Positions 1 through 8,257 of a DNA stretch of 64,000 nt are shown here, piece by piece. The notes under the pieces are model-generated. The model saw only the letters and a program-made list of their open reading frames with translations, was not told the DNA's origin and did no database searches. Location: the NCBI RefSeq assembly GCF_009674605.1, contig NZ_WKJO01000001.1, positions 2,170,001 to 2,234,000 of the forward strand. Direction: 5' to 3'. Origin of the DNA: Haloferax litoreum. GTDB lineage: Archaea; Halobacteriota; Halobacteria; Halobacteriales; Haloferacaceae. Both the position numbers and the translations under genes were made by a program. The stretch's first letter is position 1, and each line of letters begins with the position of its first letter.

Positions 1-327
1 GCCGAGGCCGCGGGCCCCTGATTTCACCTTGTTGACGAACTCGTGTATCGACTCGTGGACTTCGCGGCCGTAGAAGACGTTCTCTCCGTCGTGTAACGAG
101 TCCTCGGAGGCCATGAGGTACTCCACGACACCCGCGTCTTCGTCGTAACGGGTGCCGTAGAAGTCGAACATGTCCGCCACGCGTTGGTGGGCGTTGCGAG
201 CGATTTTCGGGTCTGCGTAGACCTCTTCGAGATACCACTCGAAACTCTTTGCCTCGCGCAGGTCTGCGGGCACGGAGTCTCTGTAGTGTTTGCTCAGGTC
301 TGCGAGTGTTTCAATTTCGCCGGTCAT
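1..327 (-). CDS. PrkA-family serine protein kinase, N-terminal part (cut by window edge)
   Basis: The first 109 residues of a protein that continues beyond the left edge of the window. It starts with ATG at 327 and is open to base 1. The segment has the character of the N-terminal AAA-type region of PrkA serine protein kinases: an early LADLSKHYRDS stretch, a helix ending in HQRVADMFDFYG, and the conserved FYGREVHESI near residue 86. Family knowledge: PrkA proteins are large P-loop kinases linked to starvation and stress, and haloarchaea often carry two copies side by side. The P-loop and kinase regions lie outside the window, so function is inferred from the N-terminus only. The upstream region is long and may form a leader. 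Confidence 0.75.
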   Translation of the reverse strand, partial: MTGEIETLADLSKHYRDSVPADLREAKSFEWYLEEVYADPKIARNAHQRVADMFDFYGTRYDEDAGVVEYLMASEDSLHDGENVFYGREVHESIHEFVNKVKSGARGLG

Positions 328-829
328 TGTTCGTGGAGCCTCGTCGGACCGGCCGTCCGGAGACGGTCGAAGGCGACGCGCCCGCGTCTGCGGGTCGCAG
401 ACGACACCGACCGACCCGAACGTCGCGTAGCACAGGGCTACGAGCGACGGGGCGATGGGCACCGCCGTCGCTCCGCGCGAGCGACATGGACGGCGACTGG
501 CGACAGAATCGGCGATTGGGACACGATGCGCGGGGCGACTCGCTCGGTCCAGTGACCGAGACTAATTCTCAATGAGAGACGTTAACATATAACGCTTTCT
601 CTGTAAATAGTCAGGATATTGTCTAGACCGAGATTATTTCCGGATTCATACCACTCGTTGTGACCCTCCGGACGACCGACGTGTGTCGATTTAATCGCTG
701 GTTCAGCGACGTGACGGAGTCGTTAATCGAGTCGTCTCGAAATCATGTCCTCCTTCATAGGACGTTTTATCGACGGTTTTCCGGCATACTCGGCAGGTAT
801 TTGAGACTGTTCGACATCTCTCACGACGA
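328..829. other. Intergenic region between prkA-type gene and methyltransferase gene
   Basis: About 500 bp with no convincing gene. The part nearest the kinase gene is GC-rich and holds a perfect 7-bp stem (CTCGGTC 543-549, GACCGAG 554-560, 4-nt loop). Next to it, on the minus strand, is an AT-rich TATA-like stretch at 582-594. If that drives the kinase gene, its leader would be about 230 nt, long for this organism. The half nearer the methyltransferase gene is lower in GC. It ends with a TATA-like AGGTATTT near 799, about 28 nt before the ATG at 830, which suits a leaderless transcript. Confidence 0.4.
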
Positions 830-1912
830 ATGGGGGATTCACCATCTCGGCGGGCCGAACTCGTCGAACGGATTACGGACGCGACGCTGGGGTCACTACT
901 CCTCTACACGATATACATCGGCGACGAACTCGGCCTGTACGAGGTACTTGCGGAGGGCGACGCACTCACGTCAGTCACACTGGCCGAACGGACAGGAACC
1001 GACGAACGATACGTCCGTGAATGGCTCGAACAGCAAGCCGTCACGGGCGTTCTGGACGTCGACGACGAGCACGCAGCCGCGACGGAGCGACGATTCAGGC
1101 TCCCATCGGCACTCGAACCGGTTCTACTGGAGCAAGAGAGCGTTCACTACATGGCGCAGCAGGCACATCTCGTCGTCGGCGGTGCGCAACCCCTCGACGA
1201 CGTCGTCGCCGCATTCCGTACCGGTGGCGGAGTCCCGTACGACGCCTACGGGCCGCTACGAGAGGGGCAGGCACGAACCAATCGGGCCGAGATGCGGTAC
1301 CGACTCGGCACCGAGTGGGTGCCGTCGATTCCCGACGTCGATGATACGCTGAAATCGGGTGACTCCCCCGCAGTGGCCGACATCGGTTGTGGTGCGGGGT
1401 GGGCGTGTATCGGTATCGCCGAGGGCTACCCCGACGTCGCCGTCGACGGGTTCGATATCGACGGGCCGTCCGTGGAACGCGCCCGAGAGAACGTGACTGC
1501 CGCCGGCCTCGACGACAGGGTGACGATTCACGAACGGGACGCGGGGTCCCTCGCCGCCGAGCAATCGTACGACCTCGTGACGGCGATAGAAGTCCTCCAC
1601 GACCTCTCGGACCCCGTCGGTGTCCTGCGGACGATGCGGCGTCTCGTCCGCCCGGGTGGAAGTGCCCTCGTCGTCGACCAGCGCGTCGGAGAGACGTTCA
1701 GCACCGACGTCTCACTCGCTGAGGAGATGATGTACGGGTGGAGCGTGGTTCATTGTCTGCCGGTCGGAAGGGACGCCGACCACTCTGCCGCGACAGGGAC
1801 GATTATGCGAGAACGAACCGTCCGCGAGTACGCCGACGAGGCGGGATTCGAGGACGTCGAGGTACTCCCCATCGAGCACGACGGGTTCCGTTTCTACCGA
1901 CTCACTCCATAG
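830..1912 (+). CDS. SAM-dependent methyltransferase with N-terminal winged-helix domain
   Basis: A 360-residue class I methyltransferase. The N-terminal 100 residues form a winged-helix-like dimerisation domain (SVTLAERTGTDERYVREWLE), as in O-methyltransferases and Rv2258c-like proteins. The Rossmann domain begins with glycine-rich motif I, ADIGCGAGW, at about residues 182-190, followed by the acidic DGFDID loop and VTAIEVLHDLSDP. The C-terminal part, RTVREYADEAGFEDVEVL, is typical of small-molecule methyltransferases. The substrate cannot be read from the sequence. The gene stands alone, with a TATA-like element about 28 nt upstream of its ATG. Confidence 0.85.
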   Translation: MGDSPSRRAELVERITDATLGSLLLYTIYIGDELGLYEVLAEGDALTSVTLAERTGTDERYVREWLEQQAVTGVLDVDDEHAAATERRFRLPSALEPVLLEQESVHYMAQQAHLVVGGAQPLDDVVAAFRTGGGVPYDAYGPLREGQARTNRAEMRYRLGTEWVPSIPDVDDTLKSGDSPAVADIGCGAGWACIGIAEGYPDVAVDGFDIDGPSVERARENVTAAGLDDRVTIHERDAGSLAAEQSYDLVTAIEVLHDLSDPVGVLRTMRRLVRPGGSALVVDQRVGETFSTDVSLAEEMMYGWSVVHCLPVGRDADHSAATGTIMRERTVREYADEAGFEDVEVLPIEHDGFRFYRLTP

Positions 1913-2005
1913 GACCGAGGACCGCCAGACAGTGACGTACTGCGCGGCAGTCCGTCCCGCTCTCCGACCGAGAAGGCTTAGGAACCCGGGTCACTAGGCG
2001 GGTGT

Positions 2006-2386
2006 ATGACCGACCTGCCCGACGGGTGGACGCTCTGGAACGACGAACACCAAGGCCGTCGAATCCTCGCGTATCGGCCGGACGTGTTCAACGAAGCGTC
2101 GTTCCCCGCGGAGTGTATGCCCACCATCTTCGTGTGGAACGGGTCGCGGGCCAAGCGCCCCGGTGCGTCGCAAATCCGCACCGACACGTGGCACGCCGTC
2201 CTCTTCATGGAACCCGAAATCGAAGTCCACGTCGAGGAGTTCGACTCGCGTGAGGCGGCAGTCGAGGGTGCGACAGAGATTGCTGGACGGTTCTCCGAGG
2301 GCGAGTTCGACTACCGTGAAGCGTACCAAATCCCGCGCGAGGACTACTTCGACAAACTCGACGAACTGACCGGGCGGGAACCTTAA
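2006..2386 (+). CDS. Conserved haloarchaeal protein (probably DUF5820 family)
   Basis: A 126-residue acidic soluble protein with no signal peptide or membrane segment. It has a run of aromatic and basic positions early on (GWTLWNDEHQGRRILAYRPDVF) and a central WHAVLFMEPE strand. I recognise it as a family confined to haloarchaea, probably DUF5820, but no function is known to me. A TATA-like GGCTTAGG lies about 30 nt upstream. It is followed 25 bp later by the UPF0179 gene on the same strand, so the two may be cotranscribed. Confidence 0.7.
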   Translation: MTDLPDGWTLWNDEHQGRRILAYRPDVFNEASFPAECMPTIFVWNGSRAKRPGASQIRTDTWHAVLFMEPEIEVHVEEFDSREAAVEGATEIAGRFSEGEFDYREAYQIPREDYFDKLDELTGREP

Positions 2387-2411
2387 CCACCCCGCGAGTC
2401 AACGGAGTGGC

Positions 2412-2861
2412 ATGACCTCCGTCACTCTCGTCGGTGCCCGCCTGACTGAACCGGGTACCGAGTTCGTCTACCACGGTGAATCGAGCGCCTGCGAGGGGTG
2501 TCCGTATCGTCGGCAGTGTCTCAACCTCACCGAGGGCGTTCGCTACCGTGTCATCGGTGTCCGCGAGAACACCCAAGTCCTCGACTGCGCCGTCCACGAC
2601 GAAGGCGTTCGCGCCGTCGAAATCGAAACCGCCGCTGTGACGGCAAACGTCCCGTCGAAAGGGGCCTACGCCGGCAGTAAGGCTAGTTTACAGGGACCGT
2701 GTCCCCACACCGAGTGCCCAAGTCACCAGTACTGCGTTCCCGAAGGCGCGGAGTTCGACCAGGAGTACCGCATCAGCGAAGTCGTCGGCGACCCGCCGCA
2801 CGACCACTGTTACCTCGACCGGAACCTGACGCTCGTCGAGTTCGAAGCGGCAGACGAGTAG
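2412..2861 (+). CDS. UPF0179 family cysteine-rich protein
   Basis: A 149-residue protein matching UPF0179, a family of haloarchaea and methanogens. Cysteines occur in two clusters, CEGCPYRRQC near residue 29 and CPHTECPSHQYC near residue 98, with a further HDHCY near the end, so it probably binds zinc or an iron-sulfur cluster. Biochemical role unknown. It sits 25 bp after the preceding small gene and 36 bp before the HAD gene, all on the plus strand. Confidence 0.85.
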   Translation: MTSVTLVGARLTEPGTEFVYHGESSACEGCPYRRQCLNLTEGVRYRVIGVRENTQVLDCAVHDEGVRAVEIETAAVTANVPSKGAYAGSKASLQGPCPHTECPSHQYCVPEGAEFDQEYRISEVVGDPPHDHCYLDRNLTLVEFEAADE

Positions 2862-2897
2862 CCCGGTTCTTTACGTCTCTGACGTCATCTCTCTGGC

Positions 2898-3533
2898 ATG
2901 ACACGGGCAGTCTTCTTCGACCTCGATTTGACGCTCCTCCAGTACACAGAGGAGTTCGAGACGATATTCGAGACCGCAGTTCCGAACGCGCCAGATGGTT
3001 CCTACGAACACTACCTCTCCGTGTTCTTCGAGGCGTTCGAGCACCTCTCGACGACTCCCTACCGTGACGGCTTCGAGGCCGTGGTCTCCGAGTTCGACGT
3101 CGATGCCGACCCAGAGGCACTCGCGGCGCGGTACCACGAAGCCGAACTCGCGGCGACGACGGTCCGCGAATCAGCACGTTCGGCCGTCGTCCGCGCCGCA
3201 TCGCGAGGGCCGGTCGGAATCCTGACGAACGGTGCCCCAGCGATGCAACGTGCGAAACTCGAACGCCACGGACTCGACTCGGAAGTGGACGCCATCGTGA
3301 TATCGAACGACCCAGACGTCGCCGCTCGGAAGCCCGATACAGGTATCTTCGAGGCAGCCGAGACTGCTCTCACGGCCGACGAGTACGTCTACGTCGGCGA
3401 CACGTACGACGAAGATATCGTAGGTGCACGTCGTGCTGGTTGGGACGCGATACACGTCGGGGACGACGGGCCGGCAGAGGACCCAGCACGAGTCGAGTCG
3501 GTCGACGACGCAGTCGCTCGATTGTTCGACTGA
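2898..3533 (+). CDS. HAD-superfamily hydrolase
   Basis: A 211-residue HAD phosphatase with all four motifs. Motif I is FFDLDLTL, with nucleophile Asp8 and acid/base Asp10; motif II is the Thr of ILTNG near residue 110; motif III is the Lys of ARKPDTG near 138; motif IV is GDTYDEDIVGARRAG near 160-174. An alpha-helical cap lies between motifs I and II, as in phosphoglycolate phosphatase and haloacid dehalogenase relatives. The substrate is unassigned. Third gene of a plus-strand run. Confidence 0.88.
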   Translation: MTRAVFFDLDLTLLQYTEEFETIFETAVPNAPDGSYEHYLSVFFEAFEHLSTTPYRDGFEAVVSEFDVDADPEALAARYHEAELAATTVRESARSAVVRAASRGPVGILTNGAPAMQRAKLERHGLDSEVDAIVISNDPDVAARKPDTGIFEAAETALTADEYVYVGDTYDEDIVGARRAGWDAIHVGDDGPAEDPARVESVDDAVARLFD

Positions 3534-3557
3534 GGGCAGAACGGAGAGCGAGACTGA

Positions 3558-4406
3558 CTACGGCAGTTCGCCGACTTTCTCACCAGCGTAGCCGAAGATG
3601 TCGGCGTACCCGTATGCAGAGAGTAAGATTGGGTAGAAGTCGCGCTCGGCGGCGAACGTCTCGGCGTCGGCACGTGCGAACACCTCCCCGGATTCGACCG
3701 GTTCGAAGTTGTGTGCGAGAACCTCGTACTCGTCGGCGTCCGGCTTGGGGAGTCGTTCGAGGAGTTTGAACACGTCGAGGCTGTTCTCTCGGGGGGCGGC
3801 GAGTTTCAAGCGGTCGTCTTCGGTCTGTGATTCGATATCGTCGCCGCCGTCGCTGGCGACTGTCGGGGCGGGGAGGACGTTCGTCGCCGTGAGGAACGCG
3901 CGGATGAGCCAGTAGGCGTTTTCGGCCGCTTCGTCGGACTTCTGGAGGCCCGCTTCGACTTCGACGGTGTGGGCGTGTTCGATGAGTCGCCCCTCTGCGA
4001 AGTTGTTCGTCTCGACGGCGACGTCGACGGGGAGACGTGGGAGAATCGACCGCGCGATTGCGTCGACGGTGTCGACGATGGCGAACGGTTCGGCGTACGA
4101 CTGCGTCGAGTGGATAGAAAAGGCAGTCGTGCCGCGGACTTCCCGGCCCAAGTCGTGCGCGAGGCGACGCTCGTGACTCTCCGCGTGTGGGTCGCCGGGG
4201 AAGGCGCGGTTGAGGTCCTCGTCGAGGTACCGAACGTCCGCGTCAAGGGCCTCCTCGTTGGCGATGATGAGTTTCACCGGGCGTTCGACGTCTGGGTCTT
4301 CCGCAACGAACCGTTCGATGGCGCGCGCGCCACACGGTTCGTCACCGTGAATCGACCCGACGACCGACACTTCCGGGGTGCCGTCACCGAGTTCGTAGAT
4401 TCGCAT
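3558..4406 (-). CDS. Succinylglutamate desuccinylase/aspartoacylase-family zinc deacylase
   Basis: A 282-residue member of the AstE/AspA branch of M14-like metallocarboxypeptidases. The zinc triad is visible: GSIHGDEP supplies His20 and Glu23, and His99 lies in FSIHSTQSY. DEDLNRAFPG at 62-71 matches the substrate-binding Asn-Arg pair, and VEVEAG near 172 carries the likely catalytic Glu. Expected chemistry is hydrolysis of an N-acyl amino acid. No arginine-degradation genes are next to it, so the substrate is open. It converges on the HAD gene with 24 bp between stops. Confidence 0.82.
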   Translation of the reverse strand: MRIYELGDGTPEVSVVGSIHGDEPCGARAIERFVAEDPDVERPVKLIIANEEALDADVRYLDEDLNRAFPGDPHAESHERRLAHDLGREVRGTTAFSIHSTQSYAEPFAIVDTVDAIARSILPRLPVDVAVETNNFAEGRLIEHAHTVEVEAGLQKSDEAAENAYWLIRAFLTATNVLPAPTVASDGGDDIESQTEDDRLKLAAPRENSLDVFKLLERLPKPDADEYEVLAHNFEPVESGEVFARADAETFAAERDFYPILLSAYGYADIFGYAGEKVGELP

Positions 4407-4504
4407 TGCCGGGTCCTAGAGCCAGGGGCTAAAGGCCTTTAAGATTCTTCCTGTGTGTTCACAGACAAAATTTGGTCGACTCCGACGGTACCGACTGCGG
4501 GGCG

Positions 4505-4990
4505 TCAGTGGTCCAACTGCGCCGCGTAGTCGTAATCGGCAGGGTAGGCAGTCGCCTGCTGTCCATCGAGTGTAATCTGCCACTCGTGGAGTTCTGTTGG
4601 GTCGTCGAGTGCCGCCCGGAGTGTCGCTCGAACGTCGTCTACGTCCACGCCGTAGAAGTCGCTCGGAGTGCCGCGGAGGTACTGCAAGGCCGTTTCGAAC
4701 AGCGAGCGCATCCCGACGTCGTTCTCGAAGTCGAAGTGCTTGTACGCGCCTGCGGCCACCTGTACCATCCCGTGGAGGAAGGCGCTCTCTGTCGTTCCCG
4801 CGCCGTAGTTGTACCATTCGTCTTCGAAACAGTCGTGACTCTCGTGGAAGTCGGCCGAGTTGAACAGGCGGACGCCGTGTTCGACTGCTCTCCGGAGCGT
4901 CGCGTGTTCCCACATCCGTACGTCCGCGTTCCACCCAGACGGGTTCCCGAGTGGCGGGGCAACACTCGGGTCTCGGGTGTGTTCGTCCAT
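4505..4990 (-). CDS. DUF309 domain protein
   Basis: A 161-residue protein with the DUF309 signature: [11 protein letters not shown] at residues 49-59 (conserved His, Asp, Glu and Trp) followed by [15 protein letters not shown]. The fold is all-helical and the charged residues suggest metal binding or hydrolysis, but no activity is established for the family. Divergent from the small zinc-finger gene at 5082, with 91 bp between starts. Confidence 0.82.
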   Translation of the reverse strand: MDEHTRDPSVAPPLGNPSGWNADVRMWEHATLRRAVEHGVRLFNSADFHESHDCFEDEWYNYGAGTTESAFLHGMVQVAAGAYKHFDFENDVGMRSLFETALQYLRGTPSDFYGVDVDDVRATLRAALDDPTELHEWQITLDGQQATAYPADYDYAAQLDH

Positions 4991-5081
4991 GGAGAGGAAC
5001 AGGTCGGGTGTCCCGGTAATACCATCGGTGGTGCGGTAGCGCCGCAGAGACCTTTACTGGGTCGGCGACCAACCACCGTAT

Positions 5082-5273
5082 ATGACCGACTCAGGGACCG
5101 AGTGTACCTACTGCGGATGCGACGTGTACCGACACGACCCCGTCTTCGTCGAGGAACTGGAGAATGGCGAACGCGTCTCCGCCGGTTCGTTCTGTAACTA
5201 CGCGTGTCTCACGTCCTACGTCGAGGCCGAGAACCTCTCGCTCGGCGCGACCTGTGAATTACCTCCAGAGTGA
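5082..5273 (+). CDS. Small zinc-finger protein
   Basis: A 63-residue protein with paired cysteines Cys8-x2-Cys11 and Cys38-x3-Cys42, the pattern of a small treble-clef or rubredoxin-like zinc site. Acidic, soluble, no other domain. Haloarchaea encode dozens of such mini zinc-finger proteins, a few of which affect motility and biofilm formation; the role of this one is unknown. ATG at 5082 is preceded by a CTTTACTGGG TATA-like element about 30 nt upstream. It is followed 79 bp later by the permease gene. Confidence 0.75.
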   Translation: MTDSGTECTYCGCDVYRHDPVFVEELENGERVSAGSFCNYACLTSYVEAENLSLGATCELPPE

Positions 5274-5352
5274 CCGAGACCGGACGCGGGTTCACCAGAC
5301 ACTTCGCCGCAATGCACGTCATATTTACGTCCAGTTCGCACACTCGGTAGCA

Positions 5353-6012
5353 ATGGCACTCGCATCTGCACTCGTGGCAGGCGGCGTCATCGGTATCCGG
5401 CACGCGCTGGAGGCCGACCACCTCGCCGCCGTCGCGACGATGGTCGAAGACGACGGAAACCCGAGCATCGTCGGCGCTTCGTGGGGCGTCGGTCACTCGA
5501 TTCCAATCGTCGTCGTCGGTCTCCTGTTCGTCGCACTCGGTGTTCGCCTGCCCGAGTCGGTGACGCACTTCTTCGAGGTCACCGTCGGTGCGATACTCGT
5601 CGTCCTCGGGGCTCGAATGCTCCTTCGTGCTGCTGGCGTATCGTTCCCGACGTTCCGGAATCACGACCACGGAGCGCAGACCCATCGACACGTCTCGCTC
5701 GGCAGCGTCGCACTCGGGACGAAACACACACACGTCCACGACGAGTCGTTCGCCGTCGGCGTCCTCCACGGATTCGCCGGCAGTGGAGCACTCGTCATCG
5801 CGATGGTGTCCGCCGCACCCGGAATGGGGCAAGCCGTCGCGTTCCTCACCGCGTTTAGTCTGCTGACGGTGGCGACGATGGCGACTGTCTCAACGCTCTG
5901 GGGGCGGTCGATGGACGTTGGCGGGACGCGCCTCCTTCGCGCTACAGCAGGCGTCGTCGGCGTGGTCGTGGGCGGACTCCTCGTCGTCGAGCAGGTTGGA
6001 CTCTTCGTCTAA
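5353..6012 (+). CDS. Nickel/cobalt permease-like membrane protein (NicO/UreH type)
   Basis: A 219-residue membrane protein with about six segments. The HALEADH motif at residues 17-23 fits the H-x4-D-H signature of nickel/cobalt transporters (NiCoT, UreH, RcnA relatives). A histidine-rich loop (NHDHGAQTHRH and KHTHVHDE) lies between the third and fourth segments, as expected for metal handling. I chose ATG 5353 because the residues before it are arginine/serine-rich out-of-frame-like sequence. Ni, Co or another metal cannot be told apart. It ends 45 bp before tRNA-Leu. Confidence 0.78.
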   Translation: MALASALVAGGVIGIRHALEADHLAAVATMVEDDGNPSIVGASWGVGHSIPIVVVGLLFVALGVRLPESVTHFFEVTVGAILVVLGARMLLRAAGVSFPTFRNHDHGAQTHRHVSLGSVALGTKHTHVHDESFAVGVLHGFAGSGALVIAMVSAAPGMGQAVAFLTAFSLLTVATMATVSTLWGRSMDVGGTRLLRATAGVVGVVVGGLLVVEQVGLFV

Positions 6013-6057
6013 CGATTCGCAACGTTTTAGCGGTCCCCCTGACCTATCTTCATACGC

Positions 6058-6141
6058 GCGAGGGTAGCTAAGTCAGGAAAAAGCGGCGGACTCAAGATCC
6101 GCTCTCGTAGGAGTCCGTGGGTTCAAATCCCTCCCCTCGCA
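6058..6141 (+). tRNA. tRNA-Leu (anticodon CAA)
   Basis: An 84-nt class II tRNA. The acceptor arms GCGAGGG (6058-6064) and CCCTCGC (6134-6140) pair fully, followed by discriminator A at 6141. The anticodon stem GCGGA/UCCGC encloses loop CUCAAGA, giving anticodon CAA (reads UUG, Leu). A long variable arm (CUCGUAGGAG) is typical of Leu and Ser tRNAs. The T loop is UUCAAAU. The 3' CCA is not encoded. The T stem has one U-U mismatch. Its 3' half is copied twice just downstream. Confidence 0.96.
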
Positions 6142-6233
6142 CTTGCTCCGAGAAACGAAGTGACGAGTGGCAAGTGTGCACGAGGGATTTGAATCAGGAA
6201 GCGTCAGCGACCGTGGTTCAAATCCCTCCCCTC
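6120..6233. repeat. Direct and inverted copies of the tRNA-Leu 3' end (candidate att site remnant)
   Basis: Nineteen bases of the tRNA 3' half (6120-6138, GGTTCAAATCCCTCCCCTC) recur exactly at 6215-6233. Between them, on the other strand, 6182-6193 is the exact reverse complement of the T-loop core (12 bp paired with 6217-6228). The flank CACTTGC (6140-6146) also reappears inverted as GCAAGTG (6174-6180). Partial tRNA copies like these are what integrases leave when an element enters or leaves at a tRNA gene. No integrase gene remains. Confidence 0.6.
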
Positions 6234-6951
6234 ATACACAGAATCGACACGGCCACTGCCACAGTCTGACGACTCCGCACTGTCACCAACATACCCACGA
6301 ATATGTCTAAACCATCAGTAATTTTACTACCAATTAAGCCACCATTTATCACGACCGTGTATATCCGTCGTCGTCTCGAGTCGGGTCTCGCGCTCACTCG
6401 TGGGGCGTGGTACCAACAGACCACGTTTCTCGTGAAAACCACGAGACTGCGGTCTAATCGGTACGACATTCGTGGTGTGATAGAAGGAGCGACGAGCGCA
6501 TGAAAGTCCAGTTAGGAGACCTGAATTTCGGTCGCCACTGACGTATCAGAGAATATCAGAAACATTCATTATGTTATCGAGCATACTATAGTATTGCCGG
6601 AAGCGCAAGGACGCACCGGATGACCAAACCGAATCCAATCGGGCGGTGTGAAAGGCACCGACGATGGTACGCATCGCAAGATGCGGAGGAATGGGATCGA
6701 CATGAACACCGAGTCTTTCGTAAAAGGAAGACGAGGTCAAAGTGCCGAAGAGGAACCGAAGCAACCCCGCTAACCACACTGCGAGTGTGTGGCACGAAAG
6801 CCAAGTACCGGACCACGAGGAATCGGAGTTCGGGAAGTCGGCGCAAGCCGAAAAAGGCTGTGAGGGTTGTGGAAAACGTCTTCCGTCCGGGTTCTAATTG
6901 CGAATTCTGGCGTTTTCCGTTATCCACCCGCCGAGCGAGTGGACCGTGTTT
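6142..6951. other. Lower-GC stretch without intact genes after tRNA-Leu
   Basis: About 800 bp of noticeably lower GC than its surroundings. It holds the tRNA 3'-end copies (to 6233), then an AT-rich part (6290-6600) with only a weak 66-codon reading frame. From 6600 to 6895 two overlapping frames contain zinc-finger-like fragments (CERHRRWYAS with a later HEHR, and CEGCGKRLPSGF before a stop) interrupted by frame changes. The same segment also forms several short hairpins with GCAA tetraloops. I read it as the decayed remains of an integrated element, but a structured RNA is possible. Confidence 0.45.
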
Positions 6952-7233
6952 TCAATCGTCGTCAGACTCAGTGAGCAGTCGCTTCATCGCGCGGAGGTAC
7001 TCGGATGCGACGACCGGTTCGTCCGCCGCAGTTCGCTCGACTGCGGCAAGTCCGTGTTCCAATCGTTCGTTCACCAATCCCGGCGGCACCTTGTGGTGGA
7101 CGATACGTCGTGCTTCGTCGGTACACTCCAGTGCAGTGCCGGTATCACCACGTCGAACAGCGTCGCGTGCCTCGTCGAAGGCCGTCGTGAGCGAATCACG
7201 GACGCTCACCGGGAGGTCGCCTGCATCTCTCAC
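6952..7233 (-). CDS. Small conserved haloarchaeal protein, function unknown
   Basis: A 93-residue acidic, probably all-helical protein. It lacks cysteines and membrane segments. RDSLTTAFDEARDAVRRGDTGTALECTDEARRIV has the alternating helix pattern of a small helical-repeat or TPR-like bundle. I do not recognise a named family. The gene faces away from the phosphatase gene at 7397, with 163 bp between starts. Confidence 0.6.
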   Translation of the reverse strand: MRDAGDLPVSVRDSLTTAFDEARDAVRRGDTGTALECTDEARRIVHHKVPPGLVNERLEHGLAAVERTAADEPVVASEYLRAMKRLLTESDDD

Positions 7234-7396
7234 GGATACCGATAGGCGAGTCAGTGTGAAAAGCCACCGGGCCGACGTCGTCGCGCCGCAGGCGGCCGAT
7301 TAGCCACCAGTCAGTTGCGCCGCCACGTCGTCAGCGACCGCGTGCCGACGCTGACCGGTCGATGGATATAGGCCGCTTCCCGCTCCTGTCACGTCC

Positions 7397-8194
7397 ATGA
7401 ACGAACTCGGTGCCCGTGCGGACCGTGCGCAACGCGCGGCACGTGACGGCGGCGCAGTCGCGCGACGAGCCTTCCGAACCGACATCGCCGTCGAGACGAA
7501 AGGCGGAAAGACGGACGTCGTCACGGAGGCGGACCGGGCCACCCAACGACGCGTTATCGACCGTATCCACGGTTCGTTCCCGGACGACGCCATCGTCGGG
7601 GAAGAAGAAGACGAGCTGAAGTCGGTCCCAGACGAGGGGGCCTCGTGGGTCATCGACCCTATCGACGGGACGAACAACTTCGTCCGCGACATCCCCGTGT
7701 GGGCGACATCCGTCGCGGCCGTCGTCGACGGCGACCCCGTCGCGTCCGCGAACTTCCTCCCCGCCCTCGAAGACCTCTATGCCGCCGACGACGAGGCCGC
7801 CTACCGGAACGGTGAGAAACTCTCTGTGAGCCAACGCGACGACCCAGAGACGTGTACGGTCTGCCCGACGTTCTGGTGGAACTACGACGCTCGCGACGAG
7901 TACGCAGCAGCGACGCGGGCCATCGTCACACGATTCGGAGACATGCGTCGCTACGGGAGCATGCAGATAGCACTCTCGTTCGTCGCCGACGGCGCACTCG
8001 ACGGCGTCATCACGAACAAGCGTGCGAACCCGTGGGACTCGGTGGCCGGTGTCCACCTCGTTCGGATGGCCGGCGGACGTGTCACCGACCTTGACGGCAA
8101 CGAGTGGCGACACGACTCGGAGGGACTCGTCGCGTCGAACGGACACGTTCACGACACGGTCCTCGAAGCGGCCCGCGAGATTGCGGACCTGTAA
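7397..8194 (+). CDS. Inositol monophosphatase / fructose-1,6-bisphosphatase-family phosphatase
   Basis: A 265-residue Mg-dependent sugar phosphatase of the IMPase superfamily. Metal ligands are in place: Glu69-Glu70 in VGEEE, Asp87 and Asp90 in DPIDGTNN, and the WDSVAG motif near residues 213-218. In archaea such enzymes can act on inositol 1-phosphate and fructose 1,6-bisphosphate; which applies here cannot be decided. A TATA-like GATATAGG lies about 30 nt before the ATG, so the transcript is probably leaderless. The Lrp-type regulator gene follows after 63 bp. Confidence 0.88.
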   Translation: MNELGARADRAQRAARDGGAVARRAFRTDIAVETKGGKTDVVTEADRATQRRVIDRIHGSFPDDAIVGEEEDELKSVPDEGASWVIDPIDGTNNFVRDIPVWATSVAAVVDGDPVASANFLPALEDLYAADDEAAYRNGEKLSVSQRDDPETCTVCPTFWWNYDARDEYAAATRAIVTRFGDMRRYGSMQIALSFVADGALDGVITNKRANPWDSVAGVHLVRMAGGRVTDLDGNEWRHDSEGLVASNGHVHDTVLEAAREIADL

Positions 8195-8257
8195 CTGACA
8201 TTTAACGTCGTTCGCGCTTCCGCAAATGCGAAGTTAGCCCCCTCAGTACATGGCCGT

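Noticed and set aside
6200..6240. A second tRNA at 6200-6240
   Set aside because: Only the 3' half of tRNA-Leu is copied; no acceptor 5' strand, D arm or anticodon arm is present.
6303..6503. 66-codon reading frame after tRNA-Leu
   Set aside because: Low-complexity start, no motif, no clear promoter spacing and atypical composition; probably chance in decayed DNA.
6640..6890. Group II intron or RNase P RNA
   Set aside because: No domain V-like hairpin and no conserved RNase P cores (such as GAGGAAAGUCC) are visible, so only a generic structured-RNA possibility is kept.
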